Shown here: piece by piece, positions 53,259 through 60,389 of the stretch | How the letters are laid out: every line of letters starts with the position of its first letter | How positions within the stretch are numbered: the stretch's first letter is position 1 | Source: CAZSBB01 sp964605235 | GTDB lineage: Bacteria; Planctomycetota; Phycisphaerae; Phycisphaerales; Phycisphaeraceae | Assembly (NCBI GenBank): GCA_964605235.1 | Contig: CAZSBB010000029.1 | Span: 25,131 to 89,130, forward strand | Direction: 5' to 3' | Length of the DNA stretch: 64,000 bases | Notes under the pieces: model-generated | What the model saw: the letters and a program-made list of their open reading frames with translations, nothing else | The model's database searches: none | Told to the model about the DNA's origin: nothing | Position numbers and translations under genes: made by a program

Positions 53259-53283
53259 CCACGAATTCATCATGAACTCGTGG
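53259..53283. repeat. 25-bp palindrome beside the left att site
   Basis: CCACGAATTCAT and ATGAACTCGTGG around one central base; 11 of 12 positions pair. It ends 4 nt before the att repeat, so it may be a recombinase or accessory-protein site, or the terminator of the older element. Confidence 0.6.
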
Positions 53284-53287
53284 AGCG

Positions 53288-53348
53288 TGCGCTTCGGTGC
53301 AGTCGAGCGCGTTCGTGCTGGAGATGGGGAAAGCTGGCCCGCCAGGAC
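53288..53348. repeat. Left att site (direct repeat of the tRNA-Gln end)
   Basis: 61 bp matching 59414-59474 with three differences (positions 53295, 53308 and 53323). The last 25 bp are identical and include the 3'-terminal bases of the tRNA gene. The 36 bp before this core match the 3' end of the integrase coding sequence, not only the tRNA. Confidence 0.85.
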
Positions 53349-53557
53349 AGGAACTATCGCGGGATTCTTTGGGGAATAGTGCAAATCTCCCATTAAGCGC
53401 TGCAAAATCCGGTGCAGTCGCCGGTGCAACACCGCCAGACCACCTGCTCCATGAGCTAATCGACCTGTGGCCGACGCTGCAGCCTGCTGAGCGGTTGGCG
53501 GTGGTTTCGATTGCTCGTCGGGCCAAACACCACGGGGGACGCCATGAGCGAAGCTGA
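53324..53557 (+). CDS. Possible small ORF starting in the att site
   Basis: 77 aa if translated from the ATG at 53324. The first ten residues come from the att repeat. The C-terminal part (LLHELIDLWPTLQPAERLAV, then VSIARRAK) is plausible protein and resembles conserved tails I recall near integrases in other planctomycetes. Its end overlaps the next frame by 14 nt. Start and function are uncertain. Confidence 0.35.
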   Translation: MGKAGPPGQELSRDSLGNSANLPLSAAKSGAVAGATPPDHLLHELIDLWPTLQPAERLAVVSIARRAKHHGGRHERS

Positions 53558-53909
53558 ACCCATCGGGGTTGTGGTTCGTCGGGTCTTGCGGTCACTCACT
53601 GCCACCCCAGGGCAGGGGGCGGCGGCGAGGTGGAGGGTCGGCGGCGAAGCCGCCGAGGGCCGGAGCGAAGCGGAGGCCCCGCAGCGGGAGCGAGCGAAGC
53701 GAGCGACTGCGGAGCCCGACCATGCCGAGCCGAGGGCGGAGCGAGCGAGCCGCCAGGCGAGTGAGCGAGCGGAGCCCGGCCCGTCCCCCGTCGCGTTCAC
53801 CATCAAGTCATCTGACGCCAATGAAAAAACCGCACAGTGCTACCGGTCAAAGTCGGCACTCGTGCGGCGGCCCATCTCCCGCAAAGGGAAGAAAGGAATT
53901 GTGTCGTGA
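53544..53909 (+). CDS. Hypothetical element protein with low-complexity middle
   Basis: 121 aa from the ATG at 53544. The N-terminus EAEPIGVVVRRVLRSLTATP is ordinary; residues ~25-75 are a Glu/Ala/Arg-rich, low-complexity stretch encoded by repeats of GAGCGAGC- and GAAGC-type words. The C-terminal segment is basic (RSKSALVRRPISRKGKKG). Its stop overlaps the start of the next frame (GTGA), which suggests coupling to the replication operon. No family recognised. Confidence 0.45.
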   Translation: MSEAEPIGVVVRRVLRSLTATPGQGAAARWRVGGEAAEGRSEAEAPQRERAKRATAEPDHAEPRAERASRQASERAEPGPSPVAFTIKSSDANEKTAQCYRSKSALVRRPISRKGKKGIVS

Positions 53910-54253
53910 AGCATAGCACAGACTGGGTAAGTCACCATCTCCATTTTGCCGCCGGGGTCGTCCCCCTGCTGCTGCACACGCTACGGTACTCCCGTTGGCG
54001 GTGTGTCCTGATCGCCCAGCACAAGGCAGCCGTTCGCCTTCACCTGGAGCACAGCGTCACGGGTGCCCGGCTACTGGTTGCGGTGGGCGGCGTGAAGCGC
54101 AAGGACCATGACCAGCAGCAAAGCCGGTTCGCCATCCCCAATCGGCCAAGCTGGCGGCGGTCGTTCTGTCACCTGCAGGAAAAGCTGTTCCTCGGCCTGG
54201 TCCCGTCGTGGCTGCGTCCTGGCTGCACTTCGTGCGGGAGGGTGCTGCCATGA
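53906..54253 (+). CDS. Hypothetical protein of the Rep operon
   Basis: 115 aa from a GTG at 53906 that overlaps the previous stop; its own stop overlaps the ATG of the Rep-like gene. The protein is basic and contains three Cys or His-rich stretches (HHLHFAAGVVPLLLHTLRYS, PGCTSCGRVLP), so a small zinc-binding protein is possible. No family recognised. Coupling on both sides argues it is a real gene. Confidence 0.5.
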   Translation: MKHSTDWVSHHLHFAAGVVPLLLHTLRYSRWRCVLIAQHKAAVRLHLEHSVTGARLLVAVGGVKRKDHDQQQSRFAIPNRPSWRRSFCHLQEKLFLGLVPSWLRPGCTSCGRVLP

Positions 54254-55620
54254 GCAAGCGACAGACGACGGCAAGCGGTCACGGTCCGATGCCGACGCAC
54301 TGCGGCGGCTCGGCCGGGGCTGCGTCGCCGGTGGTGGCCCAGCAGGTGGACGCAGAGCAAATCCCGCCCGGTGGCGTGCCTGAGGCCGCGTTGCCCATAG
54401 GGGGGGCTAATAGTAACACCCCCCCTTCAAACAACCATCCGGGGTATAGAGTCACAGTGGACACAGTACGAATCGGCTTCGGGGTGCGGTGGACTACCAG
54501 CACCTGGGACAAGCTCAGTTTCATCCTGAACGAAGCCAAGCAAGCGGCTCAGTCGGTCACCGATGGCAGCGAACACACCTTGACCATCGGCTCCCATGTC
54601 TGGCGGGTCCTGCCGCGTGGGCTGCGAGCGGGTGATGGGCATCTGGTGGCACAGTTCGCATTGGAAGCTGAGGGCGTGGTCTATGCCGTGGCGAATCGAC
54701 AGAACCCGGTGGGTGATACGCCAAACGTGATGGTCTATGCCGGGGGCGTGGCCTGCATGCAGAATGCCGGGGACATCTACAGCACCATTCGCGCCCGCGT
54801 GGCCGGGTTGGGTGGTGCCATCCTGTGGGATTGTCTGAGTCGGATCGACATTGCCGTGGACCTGGCGGATTGGCCGGTGGCTGACTTCGCGGCGGCGGTG
54901 CGGGAGCGGCGGGTCATCAGCCGAGCACTCAAACGCTGTGAGTTCGGTTTCTTCGAGAATGGCACCCATGCCACGGGCGTTAGCTTCGGCAAGTCTCCGC
55001 TCATGATCCGGGCCTATGACAAGCTGGAAGAGCTGCGGCATGATCCGGTGAAGCGTGCTTTGTGGGTGTCGCGGGTGTGGGGTGGCGAGCCAGCCGGGGA
55101 CGTGACGCGGGTTGAATGCGAGTTGGGGCGGGACACGCTCAAGTCGCTGGGTGTCCGCACCTGGGCGGCATGGTCAGCCAAGCGGTCCAGCGTGTGCGAG
55201 TACGTCTATGGCAAATGGTGTCGCTGGGTGAATGAGTCAGCGGTGGGCAGCGGGCATCAGACACGGGCCACCGAGTCGGAGCCGTGGCAACGCCTGCGGG
55301 CGGCTCTGCGGGCATCGTGGGGCTTTGCAACGCCAGCGGATCGCCTGATGCTGGAAGGTAATGCCCAAGTCCGGGAGTTGGTGAATCAGGCGTGGGGCTG
55401 TCTCGCTGGCGCCATGGCCCACCTGGGCACCGTGCCCGATAGCCGGTCAACATGCCTGCATCAGGCCCGGTTCCTGATTGAGAAATGGATGCCGGAAGTG
55501 GAGCATGTGGTCACAAGGGTAGCCCGCCGGACGCTGCAACTGAGCGGCGGGGGCAGGTCCAGATTCAGCATGAAAGAAGCGCGGGCGTTGGCGCGGGATG
55601 CGATGGGGGGTGTGGAATAG
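54250..55620 (+). CDS. Replication initiator-like protein (Rep_trans type)
   Basis: 456 aa from the ATG at 54250, with GGAGGG 9 nt upstream; it is coupled by overlap to the preceding gene. After a Gly/Pro-rich N-terminus of ~70 residues, the sequence VDTVRIGFGVRW begins the fold. RIDIAVDLADWP, IRAYDKLEELRHD (Tyr-Asp-Lys) and RVECELGRDTLKSLG match the order of blocks in rolling-circle initiators and Tn916 Orf20-like relaxases. The active-site Tyr is not certain. Such a protein would nick the excised circle to replicate it or start transfer. It is the largest gene of the element outside the integrase. Confidence 0.75.
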   Translation: MSKRQTTASGHGPMPTHCGGSAGAASPVVAQQVDAEQIPPGGVPEAALPIGGANSNTPPSNNHPGYRVTVDTVRIGFGVRWTTSTWDKLSFILNEAKQAAQSVTDGSEHTLTIGSHVWRVLPRGLRAGDGHLVAQFALEAEGVVYAVANRQNPVGDTPNVMVYAGGVACMQNAGDIYSTIRARVAGLGGAILWDCLSRIDIAVDLADWPVADFAAAVRERRVISRALKRCEFGFFENGTHATGVSFGKSPLMIRAYDKLEELRHDPVKRALWVSRVWGGEPAGDVTRVECELGRDTLKSLGVRTWAAWSAKRSSVCEYVYGKWCRWVNESAVGSGHQTRATESEPWQRLRAALRASWGFATPADRLMLEGNAQVRELVNQAWGCLAGAMAHLGTVPDSRSTCLHQARFLIEKWMPEVEHVVTRVARRTLQLSGGGRSRFSMKEARALARDAMGGVE

Positions 55621-55850
55621 TCGCGGATAAGCACTGATCGCGCCAGCAAGCCCACCTTATCGAACACTTTGCCCCGGCCACAGGGCGAACAACACAGTGC
55701 AACTCTTGCATTGATGCGTCGTCGCAAGAAATTGAGCAGTCCAATACAGTAATGAAGGATTGACAAGTCTATTCTTAACCATACGATACATTCATGTGCT
55801 ATTGGAATTTCCGGGCATGTTGCACGGATAATGGCGCAAATAAATCATAG

Positions 55851-56228
55851 TTAGGCCACGGAGAAAAGCCGATGGATTACATGCTTCTCATGTTCTTCGG
55901 CCTCATGATTGTCAGCGCGATCGCATTGCGAGTATTCCTTCCAAACTACTTCACACGTCGCGCTTCGCCCCATAATCAGCGTCGCGTGCAGGAGTTGGCT
56001 GGTTACGTTGGTGCAGTTGCATTTGGTCTACTGGCGTGGTCGGGCGAACCGACTGCTTGGCTTGCCGCTGCCGCGATGTTTGCAATGGGCGCAACCAGCT
56101 CAGCCAAACGTGCCAAAGAGGCCTAACCATGCGTTGCAGTTGACGAGCACGCGAGCGACAATGGTCTTGTTCCCGTGGGTCGCCGGTGGGTCGTTCCCGC
56201 TCGCGGCTCGCAACTGAACGCTTATCCG
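55851..56228. mobile_element. Integron-type gene cassette 1
   Basis: 378 bp, beginning at the recombination point in G/TTAGGC (55850-55856) and ending in its attC. The cassette's first bases (GTTAGGC) are the exact reverse complement of its attC R'' box (GCCTAAC), as expected of a cassette inserted from a circle. It encodes one 84-aa protein whose stop codon lies in the R'' box. The 251 bp before it, after the Rep-like gene, hold no gene or recognised attI. Confidence 0.85.
55872..56126 (+). CDS. Cassette-encoded small membrane protein
   Basis: 84 aa. Two or three hydrophobic segments: MLLMFFGLMIVSAIALRVFL, a span around YVGAVAFGLLAWSG and a last one at WLAAAAMFAMGATS, separated by a basic loop (RRASPHNQRRVQE). 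The end is AKRAKEA. No family recognised. It is the only gene of cassette 1, starting 21 bp from the recombination site, and its TAA stop is part of the attC. Confidence 0.75.
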   Translation: MDYMLLMFFGLMIVSAIALRVFLPNYFTRRASPHNQRRVQELAGYVGAVAFGLLAWSGEPTAWLAAAAMFAMGATSSAKRAKEA

Positions 56229-56234
56229 TTAGCT
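56121..56234 (+). other. attC site 1
   Basis: 114 bp from R'' GCCTAAC to R' GTTAGCT. The inner boxes GCGTTGCAGTTGACGAGC and GCTCGCAACTGAACGC pair with two unpaired bases (G and A) on one side, which are the extrahelical bases that orient attC recombination. Confidence 0.88.
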
Positions 56235-57584
56235 CGCCAATTATGCCTTACCACGAATACGCCATTCCGATCGTCACTTTCATCCTTGGCGTAATCGCCA
56301 CCCCTGTGGTTGCCTCGCTGGTTCGCCGGTATTTTGATCGCCCGAGGCCCCGCATACTTGTCACCGATATCTCTATGTCAGCGGCGTCGGGTGCTGACGA
56401 CACGCCCGTTCAGCTTGACTATCGCTTGCGCATTGCAGAGAGTCGAAACTTACTTCTGCCGTCACTGGATGATGACCTCACCGTAGGAAAAGTGCTCACC
56501 TTCATTGATAAATCTCGCTATACATTGCAAATGCATAGCGAACTTATCACGCATCTGCGCAAGCTACGCGATGAGCCGAATATCACAGATCCAGCACTAT
56601 CAGTCGATGACCAACGTGTAGACTTAATCCGTCGCTGGACCCAATACAGCCATGCGCTTGAAATCCTTCAGCAAATGGCTTTATCACAATGCCTGGATGA
56701 AATGCCCGATAGATATATCAAACCACATCCTGACGAATGGAAGTCTGGCGAACGCTCTTTCATTCATCTTAGCCCCAGTACCGGGTTTGTTTTGTCAGAA
56801 ATCAACGAGGACGCGGAGTATTCACGAGTCAAGGCTGAGAAAGGCGAAGAAGACGCTCGACGGTACAAACAGGCTGTGCATTTGACGAATATCACGCGGC
56901 GCTTCTGGATATACTTGGACCATACAGATCTTCGCTGGATGTTCTCGAAGGTGCTATCGGTTGCCGAGAATGTTAAGAAGGACGCTGAACAATTCTTGTT
57001 GGAGCTGTCTCAGGTTATTGAGGCAGCCTCACCAGAATTCCTGCGAGTCCAGGCTATGGTGGCCAATGATGGACATCGATCATTCGCAATTCGCCCTTTT
57101 TCATACCTTTTGATACCAGCGGGAGAACTCTCTCAAGGCTTTATTACTGTCCCGCTATCTACTGAAGGGACTACCAGTGTTGCGGCATCTCCAATCACGG
57201 TCACGGGCAATAGCGCAAGCCGGGTATCTTTTGTTTCCGAGGAGCCATTAGCGTTGTTGACCATACGTGACGGAACCGGTGATGGGAAGATCAGTGGCGA
57301 AACTATTCGCAACTTATTTCAGAGCAGGGTGCTCGCGTGCCGCGTAGGTTTGGCCATTATTGGTTTCGGCATGAAACAGGATCGTCTAGTAATATCTGAC
57401 CCAGTGAACTTTGGTAGACCTGCAAGTGATCGCTTGAAACAGCGCTTAGCCGCTACTCTTGAACGGCGCACATTGAAGGCGAGCTAACCACCGACTGCAG
57501 TTGACCGGTGAAACCCGCGAACAATAATTGAGTTGTCGGTTTGGAGCCCCCTCCTGCGGGCGGCCGGCAACTGAGCCTTTTACG
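56229..57584. mobile_element. Integron-type gene cassette 2
   Basis: 1356 bp from the point in G/TTAGCT to the end of its attC at G/TTACCG. The R'' box (AGCTAAC) is the exact reverse complement of the cassette's own GTTAGCT start. It encodes one 414-aa protein, again ending in the R'' box. Confidence 0.85.
56243..57487 (+). CDS. Cassette-encoded membrane-anchored protein
   Basis: 414 aa from the ATG at 56243; a longer upstream frame would start inside the attC and is less likely. One N-terminal membrane span (YAIPIVTFILGVIATPVVAS) followed by basic residues (RRYFDRPRPR) gives an anchored protein with a large cytoplasmic domain. The middle is helical and charged (RRWTQYSHALEILQQMAL); the C-terminal ~150 residues look like beta sheet (GFITVPLSTEGTTSVAAS). 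No family recognised. The AT-richer composition fits a recently acquired gene. Confidence 0.8.
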   Translation: MPYHEYAIPIVTFILGVIATPVVASLVRRYFDRPRPRILVTDISMSAASGADDTPVQLDYRLRIAESRNLLLPSLDDDLTVGKVLTFIDKSRYTLQMHSELITHLRKLRDEPNITDPALSVDDQRVDLIRRWTQYSHALEILQQMALSQCLDEMPDRYIKPHPDEWKSGERSFIHLSPSTGFVLSEINEDAEYSRVKAEKGEEDARRYKQAVHLTNITRRFWIYLDHTDLRWMFSKVLSVAENVKKDAEQFLLELSQVIEAASPEFLRVQAMVANDGHRSFAIRPFSYLLIPAGELSQGFITVPLSTEGTTSVAASPITVTGNSASRVSFVSEEPLALLTIRDGTGDGKISGETIRNLFQSRVLACRVGLAIIGFGMKQDRLVISDPVNFGRPASDRLKQRLAATLERRTLKAS

Positions 57585-57590
57585 TTACCG
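57482..57590 (+). other. attC site 2
   Basis: 109 bp from R'' AGCTAAC to R' GTTACCG. The inner boxes CTGCAGTTGACCGG and CCGGCAACTGAG pair with the same two extrahelical bases as in site 1. The final GTTACCG departs from the GTTRRRY consensus, so nothing need follow it. Confidence 0.85.
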
Positions 57591-57649
57591 CCTCAATCCA
57601 GAACCCAGTAAATATGCTGGCCATTTGCTCCCGCCGAGTGAATGGCGGG

Positions 57650-57696
57650 TTGACACCACATCCATTTGCGGTACGATGTCATAAGTAAAGGATCGT
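57650..57696 (+). promoter_or_regulatory. Promoter and possible operator of the RHH-xis-int genes
   Basis: TTGACA (57650-57655), 16-bp spacer, TACGAT (57672-57677), then ACGAT and ATCGT (57673-57677, 57692-57696) as an inverted pair that overlaps the -10 and the ribosome site. The RHH protein may bind here to control itself. Confidence 0.65.
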
Positions 57697-57701
57697 AAAT
57701 C

Positions 57702-58001
57702 ATGCCCGAGAAGGTCACCGTGTCGGCCAAGATTGACGAAGCACTGGACGCCCGCATCAACGTTCTGACGGAACGAGTCGGCTGGTCCAAAAGCGAGTTG
57801 ATCGCCCATTGCTTGGAATACGGTGTCCGTGAGGGCGAGAAGTTTGCCGACCGGATCGAAGGCCCGGTGCTGGGGCATCTGCTCCGCATGGTGTTCATGC
57901 TCGACGCAGATGACCCGGCCCAGCGAAAAGCGTTTGATGAAGTGGTCAACCATGTCCGTGATTTCAAAAAGCGGAGAAATGCGAGCTTAAACAATGCGTG
58001 A
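57702..58001 (+). CDS. Ribbon-helix-helix-like DNA-binding protein
   Basis: 99 aa. The N-terminus has the ribbon-helix-helix pattern: VTVSAKIDEALDARINVLTE followed by RVGWSKSELIAHCLEYGV, as in CopG/Arc-type repressors. The rest is a short helical tail. It begins 9 nt after AAAGGA and is the first gene of a coupled set with the excisionase-like and integrase genes, suggesting control of excision. Confidence 0.75.
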   Translation: MPEKVTVSAKIDEALDARINVLTERVGWSKSELIAHCLEYGVREGEKFADRIEGPVLGHLLRMVFMLDADDPAQRKAFDEVVNHVRDFKKRRNASLNNA

Positions 58002-58233
58002 AAATGGATGGATTCCGAGCGGGCAGACAGCAGCCATGGGCGGCAAGCTGCTGCTGAGTGTCAAAGAAGCCGCCGCCCTGCTGTCGATCTCAGTGCGTCA
58101 AATCCAGAAGCTGACCAACGCGGGCATGATCGCTTGCCGGCGGATTGGGCGTCGTGTCCTGTACACCCGCCAAGCGTTGGAAGCGTACGCCCTTCAACCT
58201 ATCGAGGTGGACCATGGCCAGCATCGCCACTGA
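57994..58233 (+). CDS. Excisionase-like HTH protein
   Basis: 79 aa from an ATG overlapping the previous stop by 8 nt; a start at 58036 (MGGKLLLS) is also possible. LLSVKEAAALLSISVRQIQK is the helix-turn-helix of the MerR-like excisionase family (DNA-binding domain, excisionase type), and GMIACRRIGRRVLYTRQALE completes the winged part. It probably sets the direction of site-specific recombination with the integrase encoded next to it. Confidence 0.85.
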   Translation: MRENGWIPSGQTAAMGGKLLLSVKEAAALLSISVRQIQKLTNAGMIACRRIGRRVLYTRQALEAYALQPIEVDHGQHRH

Positions 58234-59494
58234 GTCAGGCGGTCGGCGGGTTCTCCAGTTCATCGGCAACGATGGACGGCGACGTAGCCTTCGCCTGGGC
58301 AAGATGTCGATGCGGGACACCGAGGTGGTCAAGCAACATGTTGACCACCTGCTCAACGCTCAAACGACCAACACCCCCGTCAATCGGGTGACTGCCGCGT
58401 GGCTGGCAGGTTTGCCGCCCAAGCTGCGGGACCGGCTGGCAAAGGTGGGATTGGTCGAGCAGCAGAAGCGGGCGACGCTGGAAGCTTTCATTGATGACTA
58501 CATCGCCCAGCGAACCGACGTGAAGCAACTCACGCTTGAGGCTTACCGTCACGGCAAACGGTGCCTGCTGGAATGCTTTGATGGCACCCGCGATCTGCGG
58601 TCTTTCACCAAAGCTGACGCCGACCGATTCCAACGCAAGCTGAAAGACGTTTACGGCCTATCACAGAACACGGCAAATCGACGGTGCGGGATCGCCAAGC
58701 AGTTCTTCAAAGCTGCCCTGGACGATGGCATCATCGAATCAAACCCATTTGCTGGCTTGTCCTGCACGGTGCGAGGAAACCCAGCCAAATTCCACTACGT
58801 CACACGAGAAGAAGCCGCCAAGGTACTCGATGCTTGCCCGGATGCGGAATGGCGATTGCTGTTCGCCCTGGCTCGCTTCGGGGGCCTGCGGGTGCCATCC
58901 GAAGTTAGCGCCATGACCTGGGACGATGTGGATTGGGACCGCAACGCCATGCGGGTCACGTCGCCCAAAACAGAACGCTTTGAAGGCAAAGCCTATCGGC
59001 TGGTGCCGATCTTCGGCGACCTGTTGCCGTGGCTGCGTCAAGCTTTCGAGTTGGCAGAGCCGGGAGCGGTGCATCTGGTCAAGCGATCCAGCAAAGCCAA
59101 CCTGCGAACCCACCTGTCACGCATCATCACCAAAGCAGGTCTGGAGCCGTGGCCCAAGCTGTGGCAGAACTTGCGGAGCACCCGCGAAACTGAACTGGCT
59201 GAACGCTTCGCCATCAAGAGCGTAAGCGAGTGGATCGGCAACAGCATCAAGGTCGCATCTGAGCACTATCTGCAAGTCACAGATGAGCAATTTCAGGCGG
59301 CGACGGAGTTCGGAAAAGCGCTGCAGAATCCGGTGCAGCACGCGCACGCAGGCACGCGCAGCCAAGCGCACCGCCAACGGCAAAATGCCGTTTTTCCCGA
59401 GGATTCGCATGGTTGCGCTTTGGTGCAGTCGAGTGCGTTCGTGCTGGAAATGGGGAAAGCTGGCCCGCCAGGACTCGAACCTGGAACCTCCTGA
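58214..59494 (+). CDS. Tyrosine recombinase/integrase of the element
   Basis: 426 aa from the ATG at 58214 after GAGGTGG, overlapping the excisionase-like gene by 20 nt. The N-terminal SAM-like core-binding domain (ALEAF...LTLEAYRHGKRCLLECF, TKADADRFQRKL) precedes the catalytic domain. Visible catalytic parts: Arg in RFGGLRVPSEV, a second Arg in QNLRSTRETELAE where the usual His is Asn, and the nucleophile Tyr in SEHYLQV. It lacks the extra helix expected in integron integrases, so it is not IntI. The last ~24 residues are read through the att site into the antisense of tRNA-Gln. Confidence 0.9.
   Translation: MASIATESGGRRVLQFIGNDGRRRSLRLGKMSMRDTEVVKQHVDHLLNAQTTNTPVNRVTAAWLAGLPPKLRDRLAKVGLVEQQKRATLEAFIDDYIAQRTDVKQLTLEAYRHGKRCLLECFDGTRDLRSFTKADADRFQRKLKDVYGLSQNTANRRCGIAKQFFKAALDDGIIESNPFAGLSCTVRGNPAKFHYVTREEAAKVLDACPDAEWRLLFALARFGGLRVPSEVSAMTWDDVDWDRNAMRVTSPKTERFEGKAYRLVPIFGDLLPWLRQAFELAEPGAVHLVKRSSKANLRTHLSRIITKAGLEPWPKLWQNLRSTRETELAERFAIKSVSEWIGNSIKVASEHYLQVTDEQFQAATEFGKALQNPVQHAHAGTRSQAHRQRQNAVFPEDSHGCALVQSSAFVLEMGKAGPPGLEPGTS
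59414..59474. repeat. Right att site, at the 3' end of tRNA-Gln
   Basis: 61 bp matching 53288-53348. It spans the C-terminal codons of the integrase and the last 15 bases of the tRNA gene, so integration regenerates the tRNA 3' end. Confidence 0.87.
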
Positions 59495-59532
59495 TCCAGA
59501 GTCAGGCATTCTACCAATTGAACTACGGGCCA
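59460..59532 (-). tRNA. tRNA-Gln (anticodon CTG)
   Basis: 73 nt. Acceptor TGGCCCG pairs with CGGGCCA, followed by discriminator G, as usual for tRNA-Gln. The anticodon stem is CCTGA/TCAGG with loop CTCTGGA, giving CTG at positions 34-36. The T-arm is CCAGG TTCGAGT CCTGG. CCA is not encoded. It is the integration site of the element. Confidence 0.95.
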
Positions 59533-59746
59533 AAGATGGCGGACATGCTATCGGTGTCGGCGGGCAACGTCAAACGGCGGCAGGACATGCGCAGCGGTGC
59601 GGTGACGGCGGGTGGCAGGTTGTGGTTTTTCTGAGCCGCCGACGCGAGTCGGCGGGTAGAGGCGGTGGGCTGGGGCGCTCAGCGAGACTTGTCCCGGCTG
59701 GTTCCAGTGGTTCCGGAGGGGGATTCCGGGAGCCCTGCCCCCCGAT

Positions 59747-59775
59747 TTGGCATTCCGCAGCAGGATCGGTATATT
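59747..59775 (+). promoter_or_regulatory. Sigma-70-type promoter upstream of rplK
   Basis: TTGGCA, 17-bp spacer, TATATT. It leaves a leader of about 50 nt before rplK with GGAGG at 59817. Confidence 0.7.
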
Positions 59776-59831
59776 GTTCGGCTCGCTGCAATTCGGGCGT
59801 GTGCTCCCGGCGCGGCTGGAGGTTTATAGCT

Positions 59832-60284
59832 ATGGCGAAGAAAAAAGAAATCGACAAGCAGTTCAAGATCCAGGCCCCCGGCGGTCAGGCGACCCCCGCG
59901 CCCCCCATCGGCCCGGCTCTGGGCGCCAACGGCGTCAACCCCGGCCAGTTCATTCAGCAGTTCAATGAACGCACCCGCGCCCTCAACGGCAAGGTCGTCG
60001 GCTGCGTCATCACGGTCTACAAGGACCGCAGCTTTGAATTCGAAATCAAAGCCCCCCCCGCCTCCGTCCTCGTCCGCGACCTGATCGGTGCGGAAAAAGG
60101 CTCGGGCGAGCCCAACAAGAACAAGATCGGCAAGGTGTCCGTCGATCAGCTCCGCAAGCTGGTCGAGGAAAAAGGCAAAGAGCTCAGCGGCCACACCGAT
60201 GACGCCAAGATTCGCACCCTGGCCGGCACCGCCCGCTCGATGGGCATTGATGTCGAAGGTCTAGAAACCCTCAGCACCAAGTAA
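59832..60284 (+). CDS. rplK: Ribosomal protein L11
   Basis: 150 aa. Family blocks: QFKIQAPGGQATPAPPIGPA, LGANGVNPGQFIQQFNERT and the C-terminal RNA-binding KIRTLAGTARSMGIDVEG. L11 sits at the GTPase-associated centre with 23S rRNA and L10-L12. GGAGG lies 10 nt before the ATG. Usually it follows secE-nusG; here the neighbour is tRNA-Gln and an integrated element. Confidence 0.96.
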   Translation: MAKKKEIDKQFKIQAPGGQATPAPPIGPALGANGVNPGQFIQQFNERTRALNGKVVGCVITVYKDRSFEFEIKAPPASVLVRDLIGAEKGSGEPNKNKIGKVSVDQLRKLVEEKGKELSGHTDDAKIRTLAGTARSMGIDVEGLETLSTK

Positions 60285-60389
60285 GCCCGGTGCTGTGCTC
60301 AGCTCCGCTGTTGGAGCCCGGCCCACCACGAGCCGCGATCGTGGCAGAATGTTCCGCCCTTGCTGCGGAATGCTCGAAAGGACAGGACG

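Larger units (their letters stand above)
53325..59474. mobile_element. Integrative element in tRNA-Gln with two integron-type cassettes
   Basis: About 6.15 kb between direct repeats at a tRNA 3' end. Content in order: small ORFs, a Rep-like initiator operon, two gene cassettes with attC sites, a ribbon-helix-helix protein, an excisionase-like HTH protein and a tyrosine integrase adjoining the tRNA. No transfer genes are seen, so it may be mobilised by another element or replicate as a circle after excision. Confidence 0.85.

Noticed and set aside
53640..53780. GAGCGAGC-rich stretch considered as a CRISPR or iteron array
   Set aside because: The words are irregular in spacing and length and lie in an open reading frame; no repeat-spacer structure.
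55621..55850. Considered an attI site before cassette 1
   Set aside because: Only the terminal GTTAGGC is present; I cannot see the additional integrase-binding sites of an attI.
58214..59494. Considered whether the integrase is an integron integrase serving the attC sites
   Set aside because: It adjoins a tRNA att site and lacks the extra helix segment expected between the catalytic boxes of IntI.
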